Origin: Pseudomonadota bacterium
GTDB taxonomy: Bacteria > Pseudomonadota > Alphaproteobacteria > Rhizobiales > Devosiaceae
DNA: 5,469 nt
Direction of reading: 5' to 3'
NCBI GenBank assembly: GCA_023437755.1
Contig: JAEZFJ010000367.1
Coordinates: 1 to 5,469 of the forward strand
Part shown: piece by piece, positions 1 through 5,469 of the stretch
Layout: every line of letters begins with the position of its first letter
How positions within the stretch are numbered: the stretch's first letter is position 1
Translations under genes and position numbers: made by a program
The notes under the pieces: model-generated
What the model was told of the DNA's origin: nothing
What the model saw: the letters and a program-made list of their open reading frames with translations, nothing else
Database searches by the model: none

Positions 1-323
1 AATGGCCGCGACTCGGCGACTTCCACCGCCACGTCGGGATTGCGCATGTAGCCATTGGCGAGCGCCGCCGCGAGCCGGTCGGCAGCCCCGTTCGCCGTGG
101 TGCCGCGCACCGGCACCGGGCCGACCAGCGGGAAGGCGATCGAGCCGGAATCATCGATCCGGTAGGTCGAGCTCAGTTCGGCATCGCCATAGACGGTGAC
201 CCGCACCACATCGCCGGTGTCGAGTTCATACGCACCCTGGGTGTCCACCGTATAGGTGGCCGGGCGGGTGGCGCAGCCGGACAGGAGCAGAGCCAGGGTC
301 AGAACGGGCAGCAAGCGGCGCAT
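1..323 (-). CDS. Wza/ExoF-like polysaccharide export lipoprotein, C-terminus off the window
   Basis: Reading leftward from an ATG at 321-323, the frame stays open to the window edge, giving 107 residues of an incomplete protein. Residues 1-17 form a lipoprotein signal peptide: two arginines, a Leu-rich core and the lipobox LSGC with Cys17 as the lipidation site. From about residue 32 the sequence matches the Poly_export (PF02563) domain: YELDTGDVVRVTVYG, a DSGSIAFPLVGPVPVRG strand region, then a helix and NPDVAVEV. In this family the lipoprotein forms the outer-membrane channel through which capsule or exopolysaccharide leaves the cell, working with a co-polymerase such as the one encoded divergently at 476. 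A CGAGAG stretch (328-333, read on the minus strand) about 4 bases before the ATG may be the ribosome binding site. SLBB domains would be expected in the missing part. The family is clear; the polymer exported is unknown. Confidence 0.9.
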   Translation of the reverse strand, partial: MRRLLPVLTLALLLSGCATRPATYTVDTQGAYELDTGDVVRVTVYGDAELSSTYRIDDSGSIAFPLVGPVPVRGTTANGAADRLAAALANGYMRNPDVAVEVAESRP

Positions 324-475
324 GCGACTCTCGCGGGGTTTACCTGCCCCACTGTCTGCGCGGCATGGTTAACAAACTGCTTCCGGCGGCGGCTTCGTCG
401 TGCGGAACGCAACAACCTTAACGGAATACTTACCACGTCGGCGGGATAGTCCGGGCGCAAACGCGGGAGTTGCCG
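324..475. promoter_or_regulatory. Divergent intergenic region between export lipoprotein and co-polymerase genes
   Basis: This 152 bp gap must hold promoters for both polysaccharide genes. It is locally more AT-rich than the flanking genes. It contains GGTTAAC (367-373) and a spaced near-repeat, CTTAACG (417-423) then CTTACCACG (429-437), with a 12 bp period. A short dyad, GGGG (335-338) and CCCC (347-350), lies just upstream of the lipoprotein gene. I could not place a convincing -35/-10 pair on either strand, so the region is called from its position and the TTAAC/TTACC elements only. Confidence 0.45.
465..469 (+). promoter_or_regulatory. Ribosome binding site that selects the GTG start of the co-polymerase
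   Basis: GGGAG lies 6 bases before GTG at 476-478. The same frame also offers TTG at 470-472, but that codon directly abuts the GGGAG and leaves no spacing. No other start codon exists between the upstream in-frame TAA (419-421) and 470. GTG at 476 is therefore the better start. Confidence 0.7.
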
Positions 476-2743
476 GTGGCATTCGAGTCGATCGCAAGGG
501 AAGAGCAAATTGACGTCGGCGCCATGCTGTCGGCGCTGGTCCGGCGGTTGCCCCGCATCCTGCTGGTTACTCTGCTGCTCCTGGCGATCACGTATGTGAT
601 CCTGCTGTTCATGCCGCGGCTCTATGAATCCTCCGCCTCGATTCTGGTGGAGCCCCGCAGCAACGTCTATATCCGCTCCGCCAATGAGCAGGCTCCCACC
701 ATCACCGGCGCCGAAACCGGAGTGGTATCGAGCCAGATCGAGCTGCTGCGCTCCCGCGACACGCTGATGCGCGTCATCAACGAACTCGATCTCCGTGAGG
801 TGCCGGAGTTCAACGGTGTCGGCGATGGCAGCCTGTCGCCGCTCGCGACCCTGGGTCGCCTGCTCGGCCGCGGTGGCTCTGCCAATCTCGACGAGACCGT
901 CCTCAACAACCTCTATGCCCGGCTCAACGTCGCCCAGGAGCGCGACTCCCGCATCATCTCCGTCGGGGTGATGTCGTCCGACCCCGAACTCGCGGCCCGC
1001 ATCGCCAATGCGCTGGCCAATGCCCATGTCGACCGCCGCGCCGAGCTGTCGCTGACCGACACGGCCCGCGCCTCCGAATGGCTGGCGGAGGAAATTGACC
1101 GGCTGCGGATCGCCGTCGTCGAGGCGGAGACTGCCGTCGCCGACTTCAAGGTTGCGAACGACCTCTATGTCGGCGGCAACAACACCACGCTGCTCGACCA
1201 GCAACTGTCCACGCTCGCCAGCCAGATCAACGCCGCCCAGGAGCGGCGTACCACGGCGCTGTCGCGCGCCAACCTCATCCGCGGGCTGCTGCAGCAGGGT
1301 GAGTCGGTGGAAGGCATCCCCGGCATTCGCGACTCGGTGTCCATCCAGCAGTTGTCGCAGCAGAAGGCGCAGCTGCAGGCCGAGATGGCGCAGCGTTCCG
1401 CCACCCTGCTGCCGAACCACCCTGCCATGCGCGCCCTGACCGCGCAGATTTCCGAGCTCACCACGCAGATCAATGCCGAGGCCCGGCGCGTCGCCGACGC
1501 CATCGAAGCCGAGGCCGAGGTGGAGGCTGGCACCGAGGCCTCGCTGCGCGAGCAGTTGAACGGGCTCAAGGCCACCGCCTCCACCGCCACCACCGACAAC
1601 GTCACCCTCGACAGCCTCCAGCGCGAGGCCAAGGCCCAGCGCGACCTGCTCGAGAGCTACCTGATGCGCTACAACGAGGCCAACTCCCGCACCGAAACCA
1701 GTTCCACGCTCCCGGACGTGCGGGTGGTCAGCGTTGCGGCGCCATCTGTTGCCCCTGCGTCGCCGAAGACGGGCCTGATCCTGGCTGCGGTCGGCTTCGT
1801 GTCCATAGCCGTCCAGGCCGGCGCCGTTGTCTTCGGGGAACTGATGTCGGGCCGCGCGGTGGTTGGCGTGCGCGGGTACGAGCGCCCGCAGGACGAACTC
1901 GAGGAAGTACCTTTCGACGAACAGGACCTTGAGCCTGACCAGCGGTGGCAGGAGCCCGTCGACGTGGTCGAAGTCGAACCGGAGGAGTACCCGCCGGCTG
2001 CCGCCGAGGTCTTTGCTGAAGAGCCCGAATGGGATGGCGATAGGGTCATGGCGAATGACGAGCCGGAGCCCGGCATAGCCGAAGAGCGCGAGCCTGGCGC
2101 AGCCGACGAGGCGGTGCTGGCGGCCCTCGAGGATCATCCGGATCTGCCCGAAGATGAGCCGGTCGAGCCGGAGGCGGTCCTTGCCCCCGGCATCGCGGGT
2201 CTGCTCTCCACGGCTCAGCTTGCCTCCGATCTGGTCCTCGGTCGCACCCACCTGCTGATGCTGGCTGGCGCAGGGGTGCACGATACGGTGCAGAAGCTCG
2301 CGGAGGCGCTCAGCGACGACGCCCTGGCGCGCGGCCTCAGCGTTGCCCTCATCGATGCGGGCAGCGCCCGCCGGAGCGAGGAACCGGGCCTGACGGACCT
2401 CGCCCGCGGTGCAGCGAGCTTCGGCGATGTGGTGCACAAATCCGCCGACAACAGCTTTGCCGAAGTGCCCTGGGGCCGGCTCACCGCCCTTGATCTCGGC
2501 AACAGCCGCCCGCTCACGCTGGTGGAGGCCCTCGGCGACATCTATGAGGTCGTCATCGTCAATACCGGGATCCTGGGGCCCGGAACCTCGCTGTCAGTGC
2601 TTGCCGAACTGGGCGGCAGGCTGGTGCTGGTGCCGACCAGCTCGGAGGACGTCGCGTCGCTGGCGACGGCGCGCGAGGGGTTGCGCGACGTCGGTTTCGA
2701 TACCGTTGAGATCGCGGCTCCTCCGGCGCAGGTTGCCGCCTGA
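476..2743 (+). CDS. Wzz/ExoP-type polysaccharide co-polymerase with a degenerate BY-kinase-like domain
   Basis: This 755-residue inner-membrane protein should set chain length of, and help export, an extracellular polysaccharide together with the divergent lipoprotein. Order of parts: a Wzz N-terminal domain (about 11-105) with a first membrane helix at 27-46 and the typical PRLYESSASILVEP motif just after it; a long periplasmic helical and coiled-coil region (about 195-400) ending in a GNVR-like segment (LDSLQREAKAQRDLLESY, 378-395); LPDVRVVSVAAP and a Pro-rich second membrane helix (about 424-455); an acidic linker (461-571); and a C-terminal MinD/BY-kinase-like fold (about 575-745). The last part has lost its nucleotide motifs: Val601 sits where the P-loop Lys should be, Gly629 replaces the second Asp of Walker A' (Asp627 remains), and Asn696 replaces the Walker B Asp. 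There is no C-terminal tyrosine cluster. GTG at 476 is preferred over TTG at 470 because of the GGGAG spacing. The deacetylase follows 2 bp after the stop, so the two are probably co-transcribed. Confidence 0.9.
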   Translation: MAFESIAREEQIDVGAMLSALVRRLPRILLVTLLLLAITYVILLFMPRLYESSASILVEPRSNVYIRSANEQAPTITGAETGVVSSQIELLRSRDTLMRVINELDLREVPEFNGVGDGSLSPLATLGRLLGRGGSANLDETVLNNLYARLNVAQERDSRIISVGVMSSDPELAARIANALANAHVDRRAELSLTDTARASEWLAEEIDRLRIAVVEAETAVADFKVANDLYVGGNNTTLLDQQLSTLASQINAAQERRTTALSRANLIRGLLQQGESVEGIPGIRDSVSIQQLSQQKAQLQAEMAQRSATLLPNHPAMRALTAQISELTTQINAEARRVADAIEAEAEVEAGTEASLREQLNGLKATASTATTDNVTLDSLQREAKAQRDLLESYLMRYNEANSRTETSSTLPDVRVVSVAAPSVAPASPKTGLILAAVGFVSIAVQAGAVVFGELMSGRAVVGVRGYERPQDELEEVPFDEQDLEPDQRWQEPVDVVEVEPEEYPPAAAEVFAEEPEWDGDRVMANDEPEPGIAEEREPGAADEAVLAALEDHPDLPEDEPVEPEAVLAPGIAGLLSTAQLASDLVLGRTHLLMLAGAGVHDTVQKLAEALSDDALARGLSVALIDAGSARRSEEPGLTDLARGAASFGDVVHKSADNSFAEVPWGRLTALDLGNSRPLTLVEALGDIYEVVIVNTGILGPGTSLSVLAELGGRLVLVPTSSEDVASLATAREGLRDVGFDTVEIAAPPAQVAA

Positions 2744-2745
2744 GC

Positions 2746-3780
2746 ATGTCGCTCAAGTATTCGGCGATCCGCGCTACCTTCGAGGCGCTGTGGCTCTCGC
2801 GTTTGCCCGGGCTGATCCGCAGGTTGTCCGCTTCGCGCGGTGTCATCTTCACGCTGCACCGCGTGTTGCCGGAGCCGCCGGCGGCATTCTCGCCCAACTC
2901 GATCCTGCAGGTCCGTCCCGACTTCCTCGACTATGTGCTCGAGCGGGTGAGGGCACTTGGACTGGACATCGTCACGCTGGACGAAGCCATTGAGCGGCTG
3001 GCGTCACCAAGGGCGGGGCGGCGCTTCATCGTCCTGACCTTCGATGATGGCTATCGCGACAATCTCGTGCATGCGCTTCCCGTCCTTCAGCGCCACAAGG
3101 CGCCGTTCACGCTCTACGTCCCGACCGGCTTGGTCGATGCCGCCGGAGAGATCTGGTGGCAGGCGATCGAGGACATCATCGCCAGCCACACCACGCTCAT
3201 GCTCCCCAATGGGGAGTCGCCACTTCCCACGACGACGCTGGCGGAGAAGCAATCCGCCTTCGACACTCTGTATTGGCGGATGCGCAAGATGCCCGAGCCC
3301 GAGCGGGTGGAACTGATGCGCAGCGTCGCCGCGCTCCATGACTACGATCTTGCCCAGCAGTGCCGCGACCTGATCATGGACTGGCCCGAGCTTGCCACCA
3401 TTGCCGCCGATCCGCTTTGCACCATCGGCGCGCACACTGTTCGGCACTACGAGCTTGCGAAGCTGCCCGAGGCAGAAGCGCGAAGCGAGATGGCAGAGTC
3501 CGTCGAGGTGATCGCCCAGCGGCTGGGCCTTCGCCCCGTCCATTTCTCCTATCCGGTCGGCGGCCCGCTCTCCGCGGATCAACGCGAGTTCGGCCTGGCC
3601 CGGGAACTTGGCTTCCGCACCGCAGTGACCACGCGGCCCGGCGGGCTCTACCCCCGGCACCTCCAGGCCCTGCATGCCCTGCCGCGCGTGTCGCTCAACG
3701 GCTACTTCCAGAACCGCCGCTATGTTGATGTTTTTGCGAGCGGAGCGATCTTCTCTGCACTCGGGCGCTTCACCGGCTGA
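2746..3780 (+). CDS. Polysaccharide deacetylase family protein (NodB fold, carbohydrate esterase 4)
   Basis: The 344-residue product shows the signature of metal-dependent polysaccharide deacetylases (PF01522). Motif 1 is TFDDGY (98-103), with Asp100 as the presumed catalytic base and Asp101 a metal ligand. Motif 2 is HTVRH (230-234), with His230 and His234 as the other metal ligands. Motif 3 is FSYPVGG (267-273). The early TLHRVLPE (36-43) and the GEIWWQAIEDII segment (134-145) are typical of proteobacterial members near polysaccharide loci. No signal peptide or clear membrane helix is seen, so it is probably cytoplasmic. Family members remove N- or O-acetyl groups from sugar polymers or lipid-linked precursors; the substrate here is unknown. 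The ATG lies 2 bp after the co-polymerase stop with only a weak upstream AGG, which suggests translational coupling. Its place in the operon implies it acts on the same polymer. All metal and catalytic residues checked are present, so it should be active. Confidence 0.92.
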   Translation: MSLKYSAIRATFEALWLSRLPGLIRRLSASRGVIFTLHRVLPEPPAAFSPNSILQVRPDFLDYVLERVRALGLDIVTLDEAIERLASPRAGRRFIVLTFDDGYRDNLVHALPVLQRHKAPFTLYVPTGLVDAAGEIWWQAIEDIIASHTTLMLPNGESPLPTTTLAEKQSAFDTLYWRMRKMPEPERVELMRSVAALHDYDLAQQCRDLIMDWPELATIAADPLCTIGAHTVRHYELAKLPEAEARSEMAESVEVIAQRLGLRPVHFSYPVGGPLSADQREFGLARELGFRTAVTTRPGGLYPRHLQALHALPRVSLNGYFQNRRYVDVFASGAIFSALGRFTG

Positions 3781-3802
3781 AGCTCAGGCCGCCGGCTTGA
3801 GC
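3767..3802. terminator. Two overlapping inverted repeats at a convergent gene junction, possible bidirectional terminator
   Basis: GCTTCA (3767-3772) and TGAAGC (3778-3783) form a perfect 6 bp stem around CCGGC, and the second arm includes the deacetylase stop codon. A second dyad, GCTCAGGCC (3782-3790) and GGCTTGAGC (3794-3802), gives 9 pairs including one G-U around a 3-base loop and covers the end of the DUF2842 gene. The two stems share bases 3782-3783. Neither has a T-run after it on either strand, so this is not a canonical intrinsic terminator, but it sits where both transcripts must end. Confidence 0.35.
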
Positions 3803-3990
3803 ATCCAGCGGATGATCACGGCAGCCGGTAGAAACCAGCCCATTCCAGCGATGGCGAAGAAGATGATCAGCACCCACCAGGGCAGTCCTTCCGGAAGCAC
3901 CAGGTAGACGGCCGTCGCCAGCGTGACCCAGAAGACCACGGAGGCCGGGAGGAGCAGGGCACCGATCAATTTGCGTTGACGCTGGTTCAT
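3784..3990 (-). CDS. DUF2842 family small membrane protein
   Basis: A 68-residue protein with a basic N-terminus (MNQRQRKLIG), a first membrane helix at about 8-31, a short LPEGLPWW turn, and a second helix at about 38-60 ending in AGMGWFLPAAVIIRWM. The RKLIG start and the aromatic/Pro second helix with its final RWM match the DUF2842 family (PF11003), a family of small alphaproteobacterial inner-membrane proteins with no established function. It lies divergent to ctaA, which hints at, but does not prove, a link to cytochrome oxidase or membrane functions. I chose ATG at 3988-3990 because family proteins begin just before RKLIG. A TTG at 3997-3999 would add three residues and has a weak GAGA 5 bases upstream of it. 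The stop codon is 3 bp from that of the convergent deacetylase. Confidence 0.8.
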   Translation of the reverse strand: MNQRQRKLIGALLLPASVVFWVTLATAVYLVLPEGLPWWVLIIFFAIAGMGWFLPAAVIIRWMLKPAA

Positions 3991-4019
3991 CTGCGACAAG
4001 GGGGTCTCTTGCGACGGGG

Positions 4020-5135
4020 ATGTTCGGGGCTTACCACTCCGCTGCCTTTTTCGATACCTGGAACAGCGCTTTGACGATCGCCCAAAATGCCGCAGTGAGC
4101 CGTGAACGCATTGCTGACGACCGGCTCCGGCCGGTGCGTCTCTGGCTCTATGCTCTCGCCGGCTGGGTGCTGATGATCGTGGTCGTCGGCGGCATCACCC
4201 GGCTCACCGAGTCCGGCTTGTCCATCACCAGCTGGAAGCCGGTCTCGGGCGTCATTCCGCCGCTCAGCCAGGCGGACTGGAATGCCGAGTTCGACGCCTA
4301 CAAGCAGATTCCGCAATACTCGGTCGTCCATTCCTGGATGAGCCTCGACGACTTCAAGTTCATCTTCTTCTGGGAGTGGTTCCACCGGCTGATCGCCCGG
4401 GCGCTGGGGGTGCTCTTCCTGATCCCCTTCGTGGTCTTCCTGTTCCAGAAGCGCCTGTCGCGTGACCTCGCTGTGCCGCTGTTCGTGCTTTTCCTGCTTG
4501 GCGGTTTTCAGGGCTTCCTGGGGTGGTGGATGGTCACCTCCGGACTGACCGAGCTGACTTCCGTGTCGCAATACCGTCTGGCGGCGCACCTCACCGCCGC
4601 AGCGTTCCTGTTCATCGCACTCCTCTATGTGGCGCGCTCGATGGAGCCGGGCAGGGCAGTCGGGCGGGTCAGCGGCCGGCAGATTGCCGCGGCGGCTATT
4701 CTCCTGGTTGCGGTGATCCTCCAGATCGCTGCCGGTGGCTTCGTAGCTGGGCTCGATGCGGGCATGGGCTACCAGACATGGCCGCTGATGGACGGGGCGA
4801 TCATCCCCGGGGGCATGCTGGTGATGGAGCCGGCCTGGCGCAACTTCTTCGAAAACGCGCTGACAGTGCAGTTCATTCACCGCACCATCGCCTACGCCCT
4901 CGTCGCCTATGTCGCCTATCTGGTATGGCGCCGCTCGCGCGATGGCGGCTTTGGCGGAGTGCATGGCTGGCTGCCGCTGCTCGGCATGCTGGTGCTGCTG
5001 CAGGTGGGCCTTGGAATTGCCACGCTGCTGACCAGCGTGCCGATCAGCTTGGCGGTCGGGCATCAGGCGCTCGCCTTCATGCTGGGTGGCACCGTGGCGG
5101 CCTATATCGCCGACCTCAGGCGCGCCCGCCACTAG
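4020..5135 (+). CDS. ctaA: Heme A synthase (COX15/CtaA, type 2)
   Basis: This inner-membrane enzyme oxidises the C8 methyl of heme O to a formyl group, making heme A for aa3-type cytochrome oxidase. The 371 residues contain about eight membrane helices, as in the family. The N-terminal signature VGGITRLTESGLSITSWKP (56-74) is characteristic. The four conserved heme-ligand histidines are His122 (EWFHR), His190 (YRLAAH), His287 (QFIHRT) and His348 (VGHQA), and the nearby Glu66 and Glu119 are also kept. GWWMVTSGL (168-176) and the loop GLDAGMGYQTWPLMDG (244-259) fit as well. The start is uncertain. ATG at 4020 gives a normal family length but has only a distant AAGGGGG (15 bases away). GTG at 4095 would remove 25 residues whose third positions are less GC-rich than the rest, and would leave more room for divergent promoters, but it lacks a ribosome site. 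It is divergent from the DUF2842 gene and followed by rplM. Confidence 0.95.
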   Translation: MFGAYHSAAFFDTWNSALTIAQNAAVSRERIADDRLRPVRLWLYALAGWVLMIVVVGGITRLTESGLSITSWKPVSGVIPPLSQADWNAEFDAYKQIPQYSVVHSWMSLDDFKFIFFWEWFHRLIARALGVLFLIPFVVFLFQKRLSRDLAVPLFVLFLLGGFQGFLGWWMVTSGLTELTSVSQYRLAAHLTAAAFLFIALLYVARSMEPGRAVGRVSGRQIAAAAILLVAVILQIAAGGFVAGLDAGMGYQTWPLMDGAIIPGGMLVMEPAWRNFFENALTVQFIHRTIAYALVAYVAYLVWRRSRDGGFGGVHGWLPLLGMLVLLQVGLGIATLLTSVPISLAVGHQALAFMLGGTVAAYIADLRRARH

Positions 5136-5137
5136 GT

Positions 5138-5155
5138 GCGGTATCATAATACCGC
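5138..5155 (+). terminator. Perfect hairpin just after ctaA, possible terminator
   Basis: GCGGTAT (5138-5144) and ATACCGC (5149-5155) pair perfectly over 7 bp with loop CATA, and two flanking G-T pairs could extend the stem. It begins 2 bases after the ctaA stop codon, the expected place for a transcript end. No T-run follows, so it may act as an mRNA-stabilising 3' stem, a Rho-dependent stop aid, or a protein-binding palindrome instead. Confidence 0.45.
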
Positions 5156-5162
5156 GTCTGTA

Positions 5163-5178
5163 AGCGATTGATTTCGCT
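5163..5178. repeat. Short inverted repeat in the ctaA-rplM gap
   Basis: AGCGA (5163-5167) and TCGCT (5174-5178) flank the 6-base spacer TTGATT. It is the middle one of three dyads between ctaA and rplM. The stem is only 5 bp and could be chance. Confidence 0.3.
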
Positions 5179-5195
5179 CGGTAAAATGTAGGCGC

Positions 5196-5224
5196 TTGAC
5201 GCGCCTGCAAATCACCCGTACACG
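5196..5224 (+). promoter_or_regulatory. Candidate sigma-70 promoter of rplM
   Basis: TTGACG (5196-5201), preceded by C as in the alphaproteobacterial CTTGAC -35 preference, is followed after 17 bases by TACACG (5219-5224) as a weak -10. The -35 element sits in the loop and second arm of a dyad, AGGCGC (5190-5195) and GCGCCT (5201-5206). Transcription from here would give an rplM leader of about 60 bases. Confidence 0.5.
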
Positions 5225-5293
5225 ACCGGCCGAACCGCCGCTCTTGGCAAATGCCGAAGGCTGGCGAGCCCCGGAAATCTTGGGAATTTAACA
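5225..5293 (+). promoter_or_regulatory. Putative rplM 5' leader
   Basis: Downstream of the candidate promoter, CTTGGC (5242-5247) can pair with GCC-G-AAG (5252-5258) with one bulged G, and a 4 bp stem GGCT/AGCC follows near 5259-5270. GGGAA (5282-5286) lies 7 bases before the rplM ATG and is the likely but weak ribosome binding site. L13 leaders are known to be autoregulatory in some bacteria; I do not recognise a catalogued structure here. Confidence 0.3.
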
Positions 5294-5469
5294 ATGAGCA
5301 CTTACTCGGCGAAACCGAGCGAGATCGAAAAGAAGTGGATCCTGATCGACGCCGAAGGGCTCGTGGTGGGCCGCGTCGCCTCGATCATCGCCTCGCGCCT
5401 GCGTGGCAAGCACAAGGCCACCTTCACCCCCCACATGGACATGGGTGACAACATCATCGTCATCAATGC
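5294..5469 (+). CDS. rplM: 50S ribosomal protein L13, C-terminus off the window
   Basis: The first 58 codons of L13, a large-subunit protein that binds 23S rRNA early in 50S assembly. The sequence matches the bacterial L13 N-terminus: TYSAKPSEIEKKWILIDAEG, then VVGRVASIIASRLRGKHKA and TPHMDMGDNIIVINA, equivalent to the E. coli stretches AKP, LRGKHKA and TPHVDTGDYIIVLNA. Full proteins are about 140-155 residues, so roughly 60% is missing to the right. ATG at 5294 matches the normal N-terminus, with GGGAA 7 bases upstream. rpsI (protein S9) is expected to follow in the same operon. Confidence 0.97.
   Translation, partial: MSTYSAKPSEIEKKWILIDAEGLVVGRVASIIASRLRGKHKATFTPHMDMGDNIIVIN

Noticed and set aside
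2..199. A short plus-strand frame at the left edge
   Set aside because: It is antisense to the export lipoprotein; the product is Arg/Pro-rich and shows no motif.
418..434. Canonical CtrA box
   Set aside because: The spacing between TTAA and the second element is 8 bases and the second element is TTAC, so it does not meet the TTAA-N7-TTAA consensus.
299..2437. A 712-residue open frame on the minus strand opposite the co-polymerase
   Set aside because: It is a composition shadow of a GC-rich gene. Its translation is rich in Gly, Arg, His and Gln with a poly-Gly run, has no recognisable domain, and overlaps both the start of the co-polymerase and the start of the export lipoprotein gene.
3004..3675. 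A 223-residue minus-strand frame opposite the deacetylase
   Set aside because: The plus strand has all deacetylase motifs in frame; the reverse product has no family resemblance and no supporting start context.
5168..5187. TTGATT and TAAAAT as an rplM promoter
   Set aside because: The hexamers are only 8 bases apart, far short of the 16-18 needed; the pair at 5196 and 5219 is better spaced.
3987..5294. A 435-residue open frame on the minus strand opposite ctaA
   Set aside because: The plus strand encodes an unmistakable CtaA. The antisense product is low-complexity, highly charged and domain-free, and runs through the ctaA-rplM intergenic region.

Overview
The window looks like a chromosomal segment of a high-GC alphaproteobacterium, most likely in the Hyphomicrobiales (Rhizobiales). 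I infer this from the strong G/C preference at third codon positions, the ctaA (COX15-type heme A synthase) gene next to rplM, the small alphaproteobacterial DUF2842 membrane protein, and the two-component (export lipoprotein plus ExoP-like co-polymerase) polysaccharide system. Devosia or a relative would fit, but the genus is a guess.

Left half (1-3780) is an exopolysaccharide/capsule locus. A Wza/ExoF-like outer-membrane export lipoprotein runs leftward off the window edge (1-323, minus). Across a 152 bp divergent intergenic region, a Wzz/ExoP-type polysaccharide co-polymerase (476-2743, plus) is followed only 2 bp later by a NodB-fold polysaccharide deacetylase (2746-3780, plus). Together they would control chain length, carry polymer across the periplasm and outer membrane, and possibly de-acetylate the polymer. 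The glycosyltransferases and polymerase are not in the window and probably lie to the left.

The right half (3784-5469) is housekeeping. A 68-residue DUF2842 membrane protein (minus) converges on the deacetylase with only 3 bp between stop codons, and is divergent from ctaA (4020-5135, plus). A 158 bp gap with three small dyads and a plausible sigma-70 promoter leads into rplM (ribosomal protein L13), which is cut off by the right edge.

The most notable observation is in the co-polymerase. It carries the C-terminal cytoplasmic domain that in ExoP/Wzc proteins is a tyrosine kinase (BY-kinase), but the P-loop lysine, the second Walker A' aspartate and the Walker B aspartate are all replaced. 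There is no C-terminal tyrosine cluster, and the domain is tethered by a very acidic, proline-rich linker of about 110 residues. It looks like a pseudokinase-type co-polymerase. No RNA genes, insertion sequences, CRISPR arrays or phage genes were seen.
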